From assembly GCF_031450785.1 (NCBI RefSeq), contig NZ_JARTWB010000002.1, forward strand, positions 2,232,001 to 2,296,000: a DNA stretch of 64,000 nucleotides. Direction: 5' to 3'. The position numbers and the translations under genes are program-made. Source of the DNA: Caballeronia sp. LZ062. Its GTDB lineage: Bacteria > Pseudomonadota > Gammaproteobacteria > Burkholderiales > Burkholderiaceae. Positions 36,228-46,556 of the stretch are shown piece by piece. The notes under the pieces were generated by a model, which saw only the letters and a program-made list of their open reading frames with translations, ran no database searches and had not been told where the DNA came from. Within the stretch, counting starts at the first letter, position 1. The number at the start of each line of letters is the position of its first letter.

Positions 36228-38084
36228 ATGAACTCGTTCGTCATGAAGCTGTTTGCGAAGCGTCAGGCCGGCTCGACGCAATCGTTCGCGATGCCAATCT
36301 CACGTGCCGCCGGGGCGGTGGCGCTGGCTTTCGCTGCACTCGCGTTCGCGCCTGCCCATGCGCAGTCGCCCAATTCGACACCCGTTCCGAGCGACGACGA
36401 GTCCGCTGCCCAGACCGCCGCCGACGCGCTGACCGCGCCGGTCAGCGGCGCGGAGCAACAAGACCTGCCCGATGTGCCGATCTCCAGCCAGATCGTGTTC
36501 CAGGTGCTGGCCGCCGAAGTCGCGTTGCAGCGTGGTCAGCCCGCGCCCGCTTATCAGACGTACCTCTCGCTCGCCCGCGACACGCACGATCCGCGCTTCG
36601 CCCAGCGCGCGACCGAAATCGCCATCGCGGCACAAAGCCCGAACGACGCGCTCACGTCGGCGCAACTCTGGCAGCAGTTCGCGCCGCATTCGGATCGCGC
36701 GGCACAGCTGAGCGCCTCGCTCTTGATCGTGTCGGGCAAGCCCGACGACGCGAAGCCCACGCTCGAACGCGAACTCGCCAAAGTGCCGCCCGAGCAGCGC
36801 GGCGAAGCGCTTCTCTCGTTGCAATCGCTGCTCGCGCGCGGCCCGAATCGCGTCGGCGGCCTCAACGTGCTCAAGGACCTCACCGCGAACGATCAGAGTC
36901 GACCGGAAGCGCAACTCGCGCTGGCGCGGCAGCAATTGCTCGCGGACGATCAGCCGGGAGCGAAGGCATCGCTCGAAAAAGCGCTGCAATTGCGGCCCGA
37001 CTATCTGCCGGCTGCGTTGACGCTCGCGCGCATGGGGCCGCAGGAGCGCGCGGAAGGCATCGCTTCGTTCGAGAAGTATCTGGAGAAGAACCCGAAGTCG
37101 CATGATGCGCGGCTCGCGCTCGCGCAACTGTATCTGTCGTCCGACCGGCTCGACGACGCGCAGAAGCAGTTCGAAATCATGCGCAAGAACGACTCCAAGG
37201 ACCTGACGCCGTTGATGGCGCTCGCGCTCATCGACATTCAGAAGAAGCAGTTCGACAAAGCCAAGGACTATCTGAACCAGTACGCGAAAGCGGCGGAAAA
37301 CACGCCGGGCGCGGACCCCGGTCAGGCGTACATCTATCTCGCGCAACTCGCGCTGGAGCAGAAAGACGAGGCCGCCGCCGCGCAGTGGCTCGACAAGATT
37401 CCGCGCACGAGCCAGCAGTATTTGCCGGCGCAGATCACGCGTGCGCAACTGCTCGCGAAGCAAGGCAAGGTGGACGACGCGCGCGCGCTCATCAACAGTC
37501 TGCAAAGCTCCGATCCGCGCGATCTCGCGCTTCTCGCGCGTACCGATTCGGCGATTCTCTTCGAAGCGCATCGTTATCAGGAAGCCGAGGACAATCTGGC
37601 GAAGGCCGTTGGCGCGTTCCCCGACGACCCCGATCTCGTTTATGACTACGCGATGGCCGCTGAAAAGAACGGCCACTACGACGTGATGGAAACGCAACTG
37701 CGCACGCTCATGCGCACGCAGCCGAACAACCCGCAGGCATATAACGCGCTCGGCTATTCGCTCGTCGATCGCAACATACGGCTGGACGAAGCGGTGAATT
37801 TGATCGAGAAGGCGGTGTCGCTCGCGCCGAACGACGCGTTCATCATGGACAGCCTCGGCTGGGCGCGCTTCCGTCAAGGCAACGCGGCCGAAGCGGAGAA
37901 AATCCTCAAGAATGCTTATGACCTTCAGCCGAATGCCGAAATCGGCGCGCATCTCGGTGAAGTGCAGTGGAAGTCCGGTCAGCAGGATCAGGCGCGCGCC
38001 ACGTGGCGGCAGGCTCAAAAGCTAGAGCCGGGCAACGACACGCTCGTCAAAACGCTAAAACGACTCCAGGTAAACGACCTTTGA
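36228..38084 (+). CDS. Tetratricopeptide-repeat protein with signal peptide
   Basis: A 618-residue exported protein. The signal peptide [23 protein letters not shown] is followed by a Pro/Ala/Asp linker and then helical repeats to the end. Recognisable TPR units include [35 protein letters not shown] and [36 protein letters not shown]. Predicted periplasmic or inner-leaflet adaptor. ATG 36228 follows GGA; ATG 36243 is an alternative. Its stop overlaps the lolB start by one base (TGATG), so a role in outer-membrane biogenesis is possible but unproved. Confidence 0.88.
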   Translation: MNSFVMKLFAKRQAGSTQSFAMPISRAAGAVALAFAALAFAPAHAQSPNSTPVPSDDESAAQTAADALTAPVSGAEQQDLPDVPISSQIVFQVLAAEVALQRGQPAPAYQTYLSLARDTHDPRFAQRATEIAIAAQSPNDALTSAQLWQQFAPHSDRAAQLSASLLIVSGKPDDAKPTLERELAKVPPEQRGEALLSLQSLLARGPNRVGGLNVLKDLTANDQSRPEAQLALARQQLLADDQPGAKASLEKALQLRPDYLPAALTLARMGPQERAEGIASFEKYLEKNPKSHDARLALAQLYLSSDRLDDAQKQFEIMRKNDSKDLTPLMALALIDIQKKQFDKAKDYLNQYAKAAENTPGADPGQAYIYLAQLALEQKDEAAAAQWLDKIPRTSQQYLPAQITRAQLLAKQGKVDDARALINSLQSSDPRDLALLARTDSAILFEAHRYQEAEDNLAKAVGAFPDDPDLVYDYAMAAEKNGHYDVMETQLRTLMRTQPNNPQAYNALGYSLVDRNIRLDEAVNLIEKAVSLAPNDAFIMDSLGWARFRQGNAAEAEKILKNAYDLQPNAEIGAHLGEVQWKSGQQDQARATWRQAQKLEPGNDTLVKTLKRLQVNDL

Positions 38085-38719
38085 TGGCACTCGATTTTTT
38101 CGCCGGCGCAAAGCGTTCCGGGGCTCGGCGCTGGGCGCTCGGATTCGCGGCGGCTGCCGCGCTCGTTCTCTCCGGCTGTGCGCTCCAGCCGCGCCTGCCG
38201 ACCACGTCGGAAGGTTCGACATCGCTTGCGACGCAGACGAGCCGCATGTACCACGGGCGCTTCGCCGTGCAATACAACGACCAGAACGGCGTCCAGCGCA
38301 ACGCCTACGGCAACTTCGACTGGCAGGAAACCGGCGATACGGTCACGCTGCAATTGCGTAATCCGCTCGGCCAGACCATGGCGATCGTCACGTCGTCGCC
38401 TTCTCTCGCTACGCTCGAATTGCCGAACCGGCAGCCGCTCAACGCGGACAACGTGTCGAATCTGATGCAGAACGCGCTCGGCTTCGCGCTTCCAGTCGAA
38501 GGCTTGCGTTACTGGCTGCAACCGTCGGCTGCGCCGACCTCGCGTGCGCAGACTACGCTCGACTCCGAGTCGAACAACGGCCGTCCCAAGGAAATCAAGC
38601 AGGACGGCTGGACGATCGACTATCTGGCCTATGCCGAGCCGCCTGCGACCGGCGTCAAGCGCGTGAATCTCACGCGCACCGAGCCGCCGCTCGACATCAA
38701 GCTCGTCATCGACCAGTAA
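38084..38719 (+). CDS. lolB: Outer-membrane lipoprotein receptor LolB
   Basis: A 211-residue lipoprotein with lipobox LVLSGC (lipidated Cys32) after a hydrophobic signal. The body matches LolB: HGRFAVQYNDQNGVQRNAYGNFDWQETGDTVTLQLRNPLGQTMAIV and GLRYWLQ. It receives lipoproteins from LolA and inserts them in the outer membrane. It is translationally coupled to the TPR gene and 18 bases before ispE, the standard lolB-ispE-prs order. Confidence 0.93.
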   Translation: MALDFFAGAKRSGARRWALGFAAAAALVLSGCALQPRLPTTSEGSTSLATQTSRMYHGRFAVQYNDQNGVQRNAYGNFDWQETGDTVTLQLRNPLGQTMAIVTSSPSLATLELPNRQPLNADNVSNLMQNALGFALPVEGLRYWLQPSAAPTSRAQTTLDSESNNGRPKEIKQDGWTIDYLAYAEPPATGVKRVNLTRTEPPLDIKLVIDQ

Positions 38720-38737
38720 CGCTTTCTCGTCTTTCGC

Positions 38738-39619
38738 ATGTCTTCCTCCATTGATTCAATGCGCGATTGCCTCGCGCCCGCGAAGCTGAACCTGTTCCTT
38801 CACATCACGGGCCGTCGTCCGGATGGCTACCACGCGTTGCAAACCGTCTTCCAGTTGCTCGACTGGGGCGACGTGCTGCACTTCACGCGCCGCGACGACG
38901 GCATGGTCACGCGTAAGACGGATGTGCCCGGCGTGCCCGAGGACGACGATCTCGTCGTGCGGGCCGCGCGATTGCTCCAGAAGCACACGGGCAGCCGCTA
39001 TGGCGTCGAGATCGAGATCGACAAGCGTCTGCCGATGGGCGCAGGTCTCGGCGGAGGCAGTTCTGACGCAGCGACGACTCTTTTGGCGTTGAATCGCCTA
39101 TGGGGAGTTGACCTTTCGCGTGAAACTCTGCAGAATCTCGCCCTGCAACTCGGCGCGGACGTGCCGTTTTTTGTCTTCGGGCAAAATGCATTTGCAGAGG
39201 GTGTGGGTGAGGCGCTGCAGGCGGTGAAACTGCCGAAACGTTTCTTCCTAGTGGTAACGCCCGATGTACACGTTCCGACCGCGGCGATTTTCTCCGAAAA
39301 AAGCTTGACACGGAATACGAAAGCCGCCACAATTATGGACTTTCTTGCACAGCAAAGGTCAGACACTAACTGGCCAGACAGCTTCGGTCGGAACGACATG
39401 CAGGCTGTGGTTGCAGGAAAGTACGCGGAAGTTGCGAAGGTGCTCGAGTGGTTCTCCAATCTCGCACCGGCGCGAATGACCGGATCTGGAGCAAGCGTGT
39501 TTGCTGCTTTCCCCAGCCAAACCGAAGCGGAGTTGGCGCAAGCTAAACTGCCGGCAAGCTGGAGAAGTGTGGTCACAAGCAGTCTGGATTCTCATCCTCT
39601 CTTCGCTTTCGCGTCATAG
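38738..39619 (+). CDS. ispE: 4-diphosphocytidyl-2-C-methyl-D-erythritol kinase
   Basis: A 293-residue GHMP kinase of the MEP isoprenoid pathway. [35 protein letters not shown] carries the catalytic Lys, [18 protein letters not shown] the ATP-binding glycine motif, and [16 protein letters not shown] the third GHMP motif. It phosphorylates CDP-ME at the 2-hydroxyl. The 3' half is less GC-rich than its neighbours. Followed by tRNA-Gln and prs. Confidence 0.95.
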   Translation: MSSSIDSMRDCLAPAKLNLFLHITGRRPDGYHALQTVFQLLDWGDVLHFTRRDDGMVTRKTDVPGVPEDDDLVVRAARLLQKHTGSRYGVEIEIDKRLPMGAGLGGGSSDAATTLLALNRLWGVDLSRETLQNLALQLGADVPFFVFGQNAFAEGVGEALQAVKLPKRFFLVVTPDVHVPTAAIFSEKSLTRNTKAATIMDFLAQQRSDTNWPDSFGRNDMQAVVAGKYAEVAKVLEWFSNLAPARMTGSGASVFAAFPSQTEAELAQAKLPASWRSVVTSSLDSHPLFAFAS

Positions 39620-39674
39620 ATTTAGTTTTGCCGGGTATGTCCTACACTTCCCGGCAAGAATCAAGGTTTAGTGT

Positions 39675-39751
39675 AGGGGAGTCGCCAAGTTGGTCAAGGC
39701 ACCGGATTTTGATTCCGGCATGCGAGGGTTCGAGTCCTTCCTCCCCTGCCA
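39675..39751 (+). tRNA. tRNA-Gln (anticodon UUG)
   Basis: A 77-base cloverleaf including an encoded CCA. The acceptor arm AGGGGAG (39675-39681) pairs with CTCCCCT; the anticodon stem CCGGA/TCCGG encloses the loop TTTTGAT with anticodon TTG (39709-39711); the T-arm contains GGTTCGAGTCC. It sits between ispE and prs, as in related genomes. Confidence 0.95.
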
Positions 39752-39798
39752 TTCTTTCTCGCGTTTTCCTCACGCCTCCAGCCGCAGACAGGTGCACG

Positions 39799-40752
39799 AT
39801 GAGCAGTGACGGCCTGATGGTTTTTACTGGCAACGCGAATCCCGCGCTTGCTCAGGAAGTCGTCAAAATTCTTGGAATTCCTCTCGGCAAGGCGATGGTC
39901 AGCCGTTTCTCCGACGGCGAAATCATGGTCGAGATCCAGGAAAACGTTCGAGGCAAAGACGTATTCGTTCTTCAGTCCACGTGCGCACCGACGAACGATA
40001 ACCTGATGGAACTCATGATCATGGTCGATGCGCTCAAGCGCGCATCCGCAGGCCGGATCACCGCAGCCATCCCCTACTTCGGCTATGCGCGCCAGGACCG
40101 CCGTCCGCGTTCCGCCCGCGTGGCTATCTCGGCGAAGGTCGTCGCGAACATGCTGGAAATTGCCGGCGTCGATCGCGTGATCACCATGGACCTTCACGCA
40201 GATCAGATTCAAGGTTTCTTCGACATTCCCGTCGACAACATCTACGCCACGCCCGTTCTGCTCGGCGATCTGCGCAAGCAGAACCATGATCATCTGTTGA
40301 TCGTGTCGCCGGACGTCGGTGGTGTCGTGCGCGCCCGCGCGCTCGCCAAGCAGATGAACACGGACCTGGCGATTATCGACAAGCGCCGTCCTAAGGCGAA
40401 CGTCGCCGAAGTGATGAACATCATCGGTGAAGTCGAAGGCCGCACGTGCGTCATCATGGACGACATGGTCGATACCGCCGGCACGCTGTGCAAGGCTGCG
40501 CAGGTGCTGAAGGATCGCGGCGCGAAGCAGGTTTTTGCCTACGCGACGCACCCGGTGCTGTCGGGCGGCGCGGCGGAGCGCATCACGGCGTCGCAGCTCG
40601 ACGAGCTCGTCGTCACGGACACCATTCCGCTGTCGGCCGAATCTCTGGCATGCCCGAAGATTCGCCCGCTGACGAGCGCGGGACTGCTCGCTGAGACGTT
40701 CTCGCGCATCCGGCGCGGCGACTCGGTGATGTCGCTCTTCGCCGAAGGTTAA
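39799..40752 (+). CDS. prs: Ribose-phosphate pyrophosphokinase
   Basis: A 317-residue PRPP synthase. [64 protein letters not shown] and the PRPP loop [14 protein letters not shown] are all intact. It makes PRPP for purines, pyrimidines, His, Trp and NAD. ATG 39799 is the family start; the longer frame runs back through the tRNA. Confidence 0.97.
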   Translation: MSSDGLMVFTGNANPALAQEVVKILGIPLGKAMVSRFSDGEIMVEIQENVRGKDVFVLQSTCAPTNDNLMELMIMVDALKRASAGRITAAIPYFGYARQDRRPRSARVAISAKVVANMLEIAGVDRVITMDLHADQIQGFFDIPVDNIYATPVLLGDLRKQNHDHLLIVSPDVGGVVRARALAKQMNTDLAIIDKRRPKANVAEVMNIIGEVEGRTCVIMDDMVDTAGTLCKAAQVLKDRGAKQVFAYATHPVLSGGAAERITASQLDELVVTDTIPLSAESLACPKIRPLTSAGLLAETFSRIRRGDSVMSLFAEG

Positions 40753-40765
40753 AGCATTGGCAACA

Positions 40766-40830
40766 CACGCGAAGCTCACGCTTCGCGTGCTTGCATGATC
40801 GGCGCGAACGTACGAAGGTTCGCGCCGTTT
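40766..40830 (+). terminator. Paired hairpins after prs
   Basis: Two inverted repeats lie between prs and rplY: CACGCGAAG/CTTCGCGTG (40766-40774 and 40781-40789) and GGCGCGAAC/GTTCGCGCC (40801-40809 and 40818-40826), the second followed by GTTTGTT. The second is probably the prs terminator, though its T-tract is poor. The first has no tract and could be an mRNA 3'-end stabiliser. Confidence 0.5.
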
Positions 40831-40898
40831 GTTATGGGATCGTCCATTCCGATGATCCGTATTCCCTGCCTGGTCGCGGGCAGTTATAGGAGTCACAA

Positions 40899-41516
40899 AT
40901 GAAAGTCGTCGCTTTCGAGCGTAGCAAGCAAGGTACGGGTGCGAGCCGCCGCCTGCGTAACTCGGGCAAGACCCCGGGTATCGTGTATGGCGGTAGCGCG
41001 GACGTTCAACTGGTCGAACTGGACCACAACGCCCTGTGGCACGCCCTGAAGAAGGAAGTGTTCCATTCGTCGATTCTCGACCTGGAAGTCGGTGGCAACT
41101 CGCAACAAGTGCTGCTGCGCGATGTGCAATATCACCCGTTCAAGCAACTGGTCCTGCACGTGGATTTCCAGCGCGTCGATGCGTCGAAGAAGCTGCACAC
41201 CAAGGTGCCGCTCCACTTTATGAATCAGGAAACGAATCCGGCCGTGAAGCTGGCGGGCGCCGTGATCTCGCACGTCGTCACCGAACTCGAAGTGGAATGC
41301 CTGCCGGGCGACCTGCCGGAATTCCTCGAAATCGATCTGGCGAAGATCGAAGCCGGCCAGACGATGCACGCGAAGGACATCGCCCTGCCGAAGGGCGTCG
41401 CGCTGACCGCGCACGTCGAGGCGGAAAACCCGGTGGTGGCATCGGCAACCGTGCCGGCTGCGAAGCAGTCGGATGCGGCAGGCGACGCAGCTGAAGGCGA
41501 AACGCCGGCAGCCTAA
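40899..41516 (+). CDS. rplY: 50S ribosomal protein L25/general stress protein Ctc
   Basis: A 205-residue long-form L25 (TL5/Ctc). The N-terminal 5S-rRNA-binding domain ([32 protein letters not shown]) is followed by the beta-rich C-terminal domain ([26 protein letters not shown]) and an Ala/Glu-rich tail. A good ribosome-binding site (TAGGAGTCACAA) precedes ATG 40899. It has its own terminator at 41582-41615. Confidence 0.95.
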   Translation: MKVVAFERSKQGTGASRRLRNSGKTPGIVYGGSADVQLVELDHNALWHALKKEVFHSSILDLEVGGNSQQVLLRDVQYHPFKQLVLHVDFQRVDASKKLHTKVPLHFMNQETNPAVKLAGAVISHVVTELEVECLPGDLPEFLEIDLAKIEAGQTMHAKDIALPKGVALTAHVEAENPVVASATVPAAKQSDAAGDAAEGETPAA

Positions 41517-41581
41517 GCGGCCAAAGGTGCCTGACGGCGCTGTAGTATCCTCTCGATCCGTTCCAAGAACGGTCGACGTGA

Positions 41582-41615
41582 CCCGCCGGTGTGCAAGCCC
41601 CGGCGGGTTTTTTTT
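41582..41615 (+). terminator. Rho-independent terminator after rplY
   Basis: A perfect 8-bp stem CCCGCCGG/CCGGCGGG (41582-41589 and 41600-41607) followed by eight Ts. Confidence 0.95.
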
Positions 41616-41655
41616 CGCATGACAACACGCGGGCTGCGGCTCGCGACGATTCGAC

Positions 41656-42258
41656 ATGATCAAGCTGATCGTTGGGCTCGGCAATCCGGGCGCCGAATGC
41701 ACGGCGACGCGCCATAACGCGGGCTTCTGGTTCGTCGATCAACTGGCGCGCGACGCCGGCGCGACGCTGCGCGACGAACGGCGCTTTCACGGCCACTACG
41801 GCAAAGGCCGTTTGCACGGCCACGAGATTCACCTACTGGAACCGCAGACGTTCATGAACCGCTCCGGCCAGTCGGTCGTCGCGGTCGCGCAGTTCTTCAA
41901 GATCCTGCCCGACGAGATTCTCGTGGCGCACGACGAACTCGACCTTCCGCCCGGCACCGTCAGAATGAAGCTCGGCGGCGGCAGCGGCGGCCACAACGGG
42001 CTCAAGGACATTTCCGCGCATCTGTCGTCGCAGCAATACTGGCGCTTGCGCATCGGCATCGGGCATCCGCGCGATCTGATTCCAGAAGGCGCGCGCGCGG
42101 GCGCGAAGCCGGACGTCGCGAACTTCGTGCTCAAGCCGCCGCGACGCGAGGAGCAGGACGTCATCGACCAGTCCATCGAACGCGCGCTTGCCGTCATGCC
42201 TTTCGTCGTCGCAGGCGAGACGGAACGCGCGATGATGAACCTGCACCGCAATCCCTGA
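41656..42258 (+). CDS. pth: Peptidyl-tRNA hydrolase
   Basis: A 200-residue enzyme that frees peptides from stalled peptidyl-tRNA. All four key residues are visible: Asn10, catalytic His20 (TRHNAGFW), Asn68 (TFMNRSG) and Asp93 ([10 protein letters not shown]), plus Asn114 in GGHNGLKDI. Located between rplY and hisC; rplY-pth is a conserved pair. Confidence 0.97.
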   Translation: MIKLIVGLGNPGAECTATRHNAGFWFVDQLARDAGATLRDERRFHGHYGKGRLHGHEIHLLEPQTFMNRSGQSVVAVAQFFKILPDEILVAHDELDLPPGTVRMKLGGGSGGHNGLKDISAHLSSQQYWRLRIGIGHPRDLIPEGARAGAKPDVANFVLKPPRREEQDVIDQSIERALAVMPFVVAGETERAMMNLHRNP

Positions 42259-42279
42259 CCACGAAATCTGGAGTCCGCC

Positions 42280-43350
42280 GTGAGCCGTTTCTGGAGCGAT
42301 ATCGTTCATCGTCTGACGCCGTATGTGCCGGGCGAGCAACCCGCGCTGACGCATCCGATCAAGCTGAACACGAACGAAAATCCGTATCCGCCGTCGCCGC
42401 GCGTGGTCGAGGCGATCCGCCGCGAACTCAGTGACGACGGCGCATCGCTGCGCAAGTATCCCGATCCGACGGCTCGCGCGCTGCGCGAGGCGGTCGCGGC
42501 GCATCACGGCGTGCGCGTCGAGCAGGTCTTCGCGGGCAACGGTTCCGACGAAGTTCTGGCGCACGCGTTTCAGGCGTTGCTCAAGCGCGAGCTGCCGATT
42601 CGCTTCCCGGACATCACATACAGCTTCTATCCGGTATACGCGCAGCTTTACGGCGTGGGCTATGAGACGATTCCGCTCGATGCCGATTTCGCCGTCGACA
42701 TCGGCGCATACCGCGCGCCGAACGGCGGCGTGCTGCTGCCGAACCCGAACGCGCCGACTGGCCGCGCGTTGCCGCTGGCGGATATCGAAGCGTTGTTGAG
42801 AGCGAATCCGGATGTTCCGGTGATTATCGACGAGGCGTATGTCGATTTCGGCGCGCAATCGGCCGTGCGTCTGATCGACGCGTATCCGAATCTGCTCGTC
42901 GTGCAGACCACTTCAAAGGCGCGCTCGCTCGCGGGTATGCGGGTCGGCTTCGCGTTCGGCGATGCCGCGCTGATCGAAGGGCTCACGCGTGTGAAGGACA
43001 GCTTCAACTCCTATCCGCTCGATCGGCTCGCGCAAGCGGCGGCGATCGCGTCGTACGAAGACGGTGCGTGGTTCGAGGAAAGCTGCGCAAAGGTCGTGGC
43101 GAGCCGCGAAAGATTGAACGCGCAGTTGCAGAGGCTGGGATTCGACGTGGTGCCGTCTGCGGCGAATTTCGTGTTCGCGAAGCATCCGGCTCACGATGCC
43201 GCCGCGCTCGCCGCCGCCCTCCGGCAGCGCGAGATTTTCGTGCGCCACTTCAGGCTGCCGCGCATCGACCAGCATTTGCGCATTTCGATTGGCACGGACG
43301 CCGAGTGCGATGCGCTCACGGCCGCGCTCGGAGAAGTGATCGGCGGATAG
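42280..43350 (+). CDS. hisC: Histidinol-phosphate aminotransferase
   Basis: A 356-residue class-I/II PLP aminotransferase. [43 protein letters not shown] and the PLP Lys213 in [15 protein letters not shown] are typical of HisC. The start is GTG, with CTGGAG about eight bases upstream. It lies outside any his operon, 21 bases after pth, so this is probably a second or dispersed hisC copy; activity on aromatic substrates is also possible. Confidence 0.9.
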   Translation: MSRFWSDIVHRLTPYVPGEQPALTHPIKLNTNENPYPPSPRVVEAIRRELSDDGASLRKYPDPTARALREAVAAHHGVRVEQVFAGNGSDEVLAHAFQALLKRELPIRFPDITYSFYPVYAQLYGVGYETIPLDADFAVDIGAYRAPNGGVLLPNPNAPTGRALPLADIEALLRANPDVPVIIDEAYVDFGAQSAVRLIDAYPNLLVVQTTSKARSLAGMRVGFAFGDAALIEGLTRVKDSFNSYPLDRLAQAAAIASYEDGAWFEESCAKVVASRERLNAQLQRLGFDVVPSAANFVFAKHPAHDAAALAAALRQREIFVRHFRLPRIDQHLRISIGTDAECDALTAALGEVIGG

Positions 43351-43353
43351 GCC

Positions 43354-43629
<276 letters not shown>

Positions 43630-43769
43630 TTAAAAAACAAGAAATTATAGCTCTGCCACGCCGGGATTGCCGGTCCGCGCCGCCCTACAACGCCGCGCGG
43701 TTGCTCAACTTCGGCAGGATGCTGCCGTAAACGAACAGTGAACAAGAGATGCTTGTCCCATGGCCGCAT

Positions 43770-43788
43770 CGCTATAATTCTTATAGCG
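43770..43788 (+). promoter_or_regulatory. TATAAT inside a perfect inverted repeat
   Basis: CGCTATA-ATTCT-TATAGCG, a 7-bp perfect inverted repeat, contains the -10 hexamer TATAAT (43773-43778). It is the probable promoter/operator of the small membrane gene starting at 43836; no clear -35 is seen. Confidence 0.45.
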
Positions 43789-43835
43789 GTCTGCCGTCAT
43801 CCATCAGCGACGATTCATCACTGTTTGAGCGACCT

Positions 43836-44060
43836 ATGCTTGCGCTTCCCGGCCTCGTTGGATGCTTCCTGCTGCTTCTCGTCTGCGCCTCGTGCCGCCG
43901 GCCGGGCGTCAGGTTGTTCACCGTGATCACCTTGTCCAACCGGCAGCGCACACTTACACCCTTGGGCAGCACGCTCTATCTCGTCGTCTGGGTGTTTTGC
44001 GTCGCGGTCATCACACTGTCGCTGCTGTTTCCCAACGCATTCATGCACCACGTCGCATAA
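43836..44060 (+). CDS. Small two-TM membrane protein, hypothetical
   Basis: A 74-residue frame from ATG 43836. Helix 1 is LALPGLVGCFLLLLVCASC, then a basic, Thr-rich loop RRPGVRLFTVITLSNRQRTLTPLGS, then helix 2 LYLVVWVFCVAVITLSLLFP. A longer frame from 43749 exists but its first 29 residues run over the promoter-like repeat. I do not recognise a family. A coding role is supported by the hydrophobic pattern, the promoter-like element upstream and the absence of an alternative gene in the gap. Confidence 0.5.
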   Translation: MLALPGLVGCFLLLLVCASCRRPGVRLFTVITLSNRQRTLTPLGSTLYLVVWVFCVAVITLSLLFPNAFMHHVA

Positions 44061-44072
44061 CGGCGCCTCCGA

Positions 44073-44642
44073 CTATTCTTCCAGCCGTTCCGCGCGAGGC
44101 AGCCCATTCCTGAACAGGATCGCCAGCACCGCCTTTGCCGCATACAACACGATCAACGCGCCGGCGAGATCGCCCGCGACCATCACGAGGAAACGCTCGA
44201 CAATGTTCTGCGTGTCGCCTCGCAGCGCGAACCAGATGTGATGCAAAAGCGGATTCGCGATGGAATACGCGAGCGCAAGAATCAGCAGGCGGTTCGCGGT
44301 GAGGTTCGCCAGCGACGCCTTGAGTCCGTACCATTCGCGCGCGAGCCGGTACACCGCATAGGGCGCCACCGTTGCGATGATGCCACCCGCGAACGATCGC
44401 ACCGGATCTTGCGGAAAGAAGTAGAAGAAGTCGACGAGCCAGCTCGCGATCAGCAAGCCGAGCGCGCCGTCGCCGCCCAGAAGGAGCGTGCTGAGCAGCC
44501 TTACGCCCGATGGCAGGTAGATCCAGTTGACGCCTCGCACGAATTCGGTGTGCGCGAAGACGCGTTCGTTGAGCCATAGAGAAAGCACGAACACGGCCGC
44601 AGTGCCGACCACGGAGACGACGTGCAAGCGCAGATTCGACAT
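44073..44642 (-). CDS. Integral membrane protein (MASE1-like)
   Basis: A 189-residue protein of five or six TM helices. NWIYLPSGVRLLSTLLLGGDGALGLLIASWLVDFF resembles the conserved part of MASE1 membrane sensory domains. No output domain follows, so it is a stand-alone membrane protein. It converges on the small membrane gene with a 12-base gap. Function unknown. Confidence 0.7.
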   Translation of the reverse strand: MSNLRLHVVSVVGTAAVFVLSLWLNERVFAHTEFVRGVNWIYLPSGVRLLSTLLLGGDGALGLLIASWLVDFFYFFPQDPVRSFAGGIIATVAPYAVYRLAREWYGLKASLANLTANRLLILALAYSIANPLLHHIWFALRGDTQNIVERFLVMVAGDLAGALIVLYAAKAVLAILFRNGLPRAERLEE

Positions 44643-44734
44643 GGGAGTAGAATGTCCACCCGTTGTTCATCGGCTTGCATCTTAGCTCACGCAGTTGATG
44701 CGGCGCGAGCCGTCACACTGGACGACGCACACGC

Positions 44735-45085
44735 ATGGCCCGCCCCGCCGACATCTATCTCCGTTTCCTGCAACTCGCCGAAGCCCTGCGCGGCCTGCCC
44801 GCGCTCGATCCGCTGGAAGAGCGCATCCTCGAGTTCGTCGCGCGCATGAGCCAGAAGAAAGAGCGGCTTTCAGTGCGAGACATGATGGCGCAAAGCCAGT
44901 TCGGATCGCCCGCGACGCTGCACGCGCGAATCACGTCGATGCGCGAGAAAGGCTGGATCGTCCTGACCGATACGGGAGACGCGCGCCGCAAGCAGATTGA
45001 ATTGACGCCCGGCGCGCTGCGATATTTCGACAAGCTCGCCGAAGCGTTCGCCAAAGCAGCGAACAAGAGCGGCTCGCAGGAGTAG
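44735..45085 (+). CDS. MarR-like winged-helix protein
   Basis: A 116-residue protein: LEERILEFVARMSQKKERLSVRDMMAQSQFGSPATLHARITSMREKGWIVLTDTGDARRKQIELTPGALRYFDKLAEAF. The helix-turn-helix and wing with DARRKQIELT match the MarR fold, but the N- and C-terminal dimerisation helices are short. Probably a DNA-binding regulator; target unknown. It is divergent from the MASE1-like gene and convergent with coaD (12 bases). Confidence 0.82.
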   Translation: MARPADIYLRFLQLAEALRGLPALDPLEERILEFVARMSQKKERLSVRDMMAQSQFGSPATLHARITSMREKGWIVLTDTGDARRKQIELTPGALRYFDKLAEAFAKAANKSGSQE

Positions 45086-45097
45086 GCGGACCCGCGC

Positions 45098-45604
45098 TCA
45101 GGGTGCGGCGGAGTCCTTTTGAGGCGCGGCCGCCACCTTGTCGATCAGCCGCTTTTCGACGGACGGAAACACGAACTTGCTGACATCGCCGCCAAGTTGG
45201 GCGATCTCGCGCACGATGGTGCCGGAGATAAACTGATATTGGTCCGACGGCGTCATGAACATGGTCTCGACGTCGGGCAACAAATAGCGGTTCATGCCGG
45301 CCATCTGGAACTCGTATTCGAAGTCGGAGACGGCGCGCAAGCCGCGCACGATCACGCGCGCATTGTTCTTCCGCACGAAATCCTTCAGCAGTCCCGTAAA
45401 GCTGCTCACCTGCACGTTCGGATAATGCCCGAGCACGTCATGCGCGATATCGAGCCGCTCCTGCAGCGAGAAGAACGGCTTCTTCGCGCGGCTGTCCGCC
45501 ACGCCCACGACCAGCGTATCGAAAATGCTCGATGCGCGCCGCACGATGTCTTCATGCCCGCGCGTCAGCGGGTCGAATGTTCCCGGGTACACGGCGACAA
45601 CCAT
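45098..45604 (-). CDS. coaD: Phosphopantetheine adenylyltransferase
   Basis: A 168-residue enzyme of CoA synthesis. [19 protein letters not shown] holds the nucleotide-binding T/HxGH-type motif, [22 protein letters not shown] the substrate region and [20 protein letters not shown] the C-terminal motif. It transfers AMP to 4'-phosphopantetheine. It lies downstream of rsmD, the widespread rsmD-coaD pairing. Confidence 0.97.
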   Translation of the reverse strand: MVVAVYPGTFDPLTRGHEDIVRRASSIFDTLVVGVADSRAKKPFFSLQERLDIAHDVLGHYPNVQVSSFTGLLKDFVRKNNARVIVRGLRAVSDFEYEFQMAGMNRYLLPDVETMFMTPSDQYQFISGTIVREIAQLGGDVSKFVFPSVEKRLIDKVAAAPQKDSAAP

Positions 45605-45712
45605 GAGCTTCTCCTCTTTTATTGACTTTGCGCCGCGCCCCTGCGGCCTTCATTCCGGCTCGATGCCCGCTCCGATAGGCCTCGGCCTCGGCGCCCGCAT
45701 ACGGCAGGCGCA

Positions 45713-46348
45713 TTATTCCTCATTTTCGCGGCGCAGCAAATGATAGCGAACGGCGCCCGCCTTGCCCTCGCGGGTCACGGTCCAGCCCGTTAACGCTTCG
45801 ATGCCGGCGGGTTCCAGCGGCTCGCCGCATTCCACGTAGATGGCGCCATCCGGCGCGGCGAGCGGCGCGGCGAGTTCGAGTGCGCGCGCAAGCAACGCGT
45901 GATCGCCGAACGGAGGATCGAGAAAGATCACGTCGAACGATCCGGGGGCGAGGCCCGCCGCGAGTCTTAACGCATCGGCTTCGGCGACTTCGATATTGCG
46001 TGCGGCAAGCCGGTCCAGATTCGCGCGAAGCTGCGCGGCGGCGCGCGCACTGCGCTCGACCATCAGCACGCGCGACGCGCCCCGCGACGCGGCTTCGAAT
46101 CCGAGCGCCCCGCTGCCCGCGAAAAGATCGAGACAACGCTGGCCGTCGAGATCCTGGCCGAGCCAGTTGAAGAGCGTCTCGCGCACGCGATCCGGCGTGG
46201 GACGGAGGCCTTCCAGATCGAGCACCGGCAGCGGCGTCCGCTTCCAGTTGCCGCCGATGATGCGGATCGTATGCGGTTTTCCACCGCGCGAAGAAGCGCG
46301 CTGGTGAGTAGCCGAAGCGGCCGGGCGTGATGCGGAGGAACGGGACAT
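45713..46348 (-). CDS. rsmD: 16S rRNA (guanine-966-N2)-methyltransferase
   Basis: A 211-residue SAM methyltransferase: IRIIGGNWKRTPLPV, RPTPDRVRETLFNWLG, CLDLFAGSGALGFEAASRGA (SAM site) and the catalytic motif IFLDPPF. The N-terminus is Ser/Ala-rich and unconserved. It is divergent from ftsY and 108 bases upstream of coaD. Confidence 0.95.
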   Translation of the reverse strand: MSRSSASRPAASATHQRASSRGGKPHTIRIIGGNWKRTPLPVLDLEGLRPTPDRVRETLFNWLGQDLDGQRCLDLFAGSGALGFEAASRGASRVLMVERSARAAAQLRANLDRLAARNIEVAEADALRLAAGLAPGSFDVIFLDPPFGDHALLARALELAAPLAAPDGAIYVECGEPLEPAGIEALTGWTVTREGKAGAVRYHLLRRENEE

Positions 46349-46556
46349 AAAAGGAGCGTTGAGTGCGAGCGCGCGTGCATCGGACGAGCCGTGCGCGTAA
46401 GGAAAGCCAACGTTACCACAGGCGGCTCCCGCACAAGCGCATCAGGCCGCGCCTGATAAAATACGCGGCTTACCTCTTCCTGCGCGGGCCATCGCGCGGC
46501 GTTCTTCAGGGAGCGCGCCGGGCCGTCGAATGACGCGCGCATCATCGTCCGAGATC

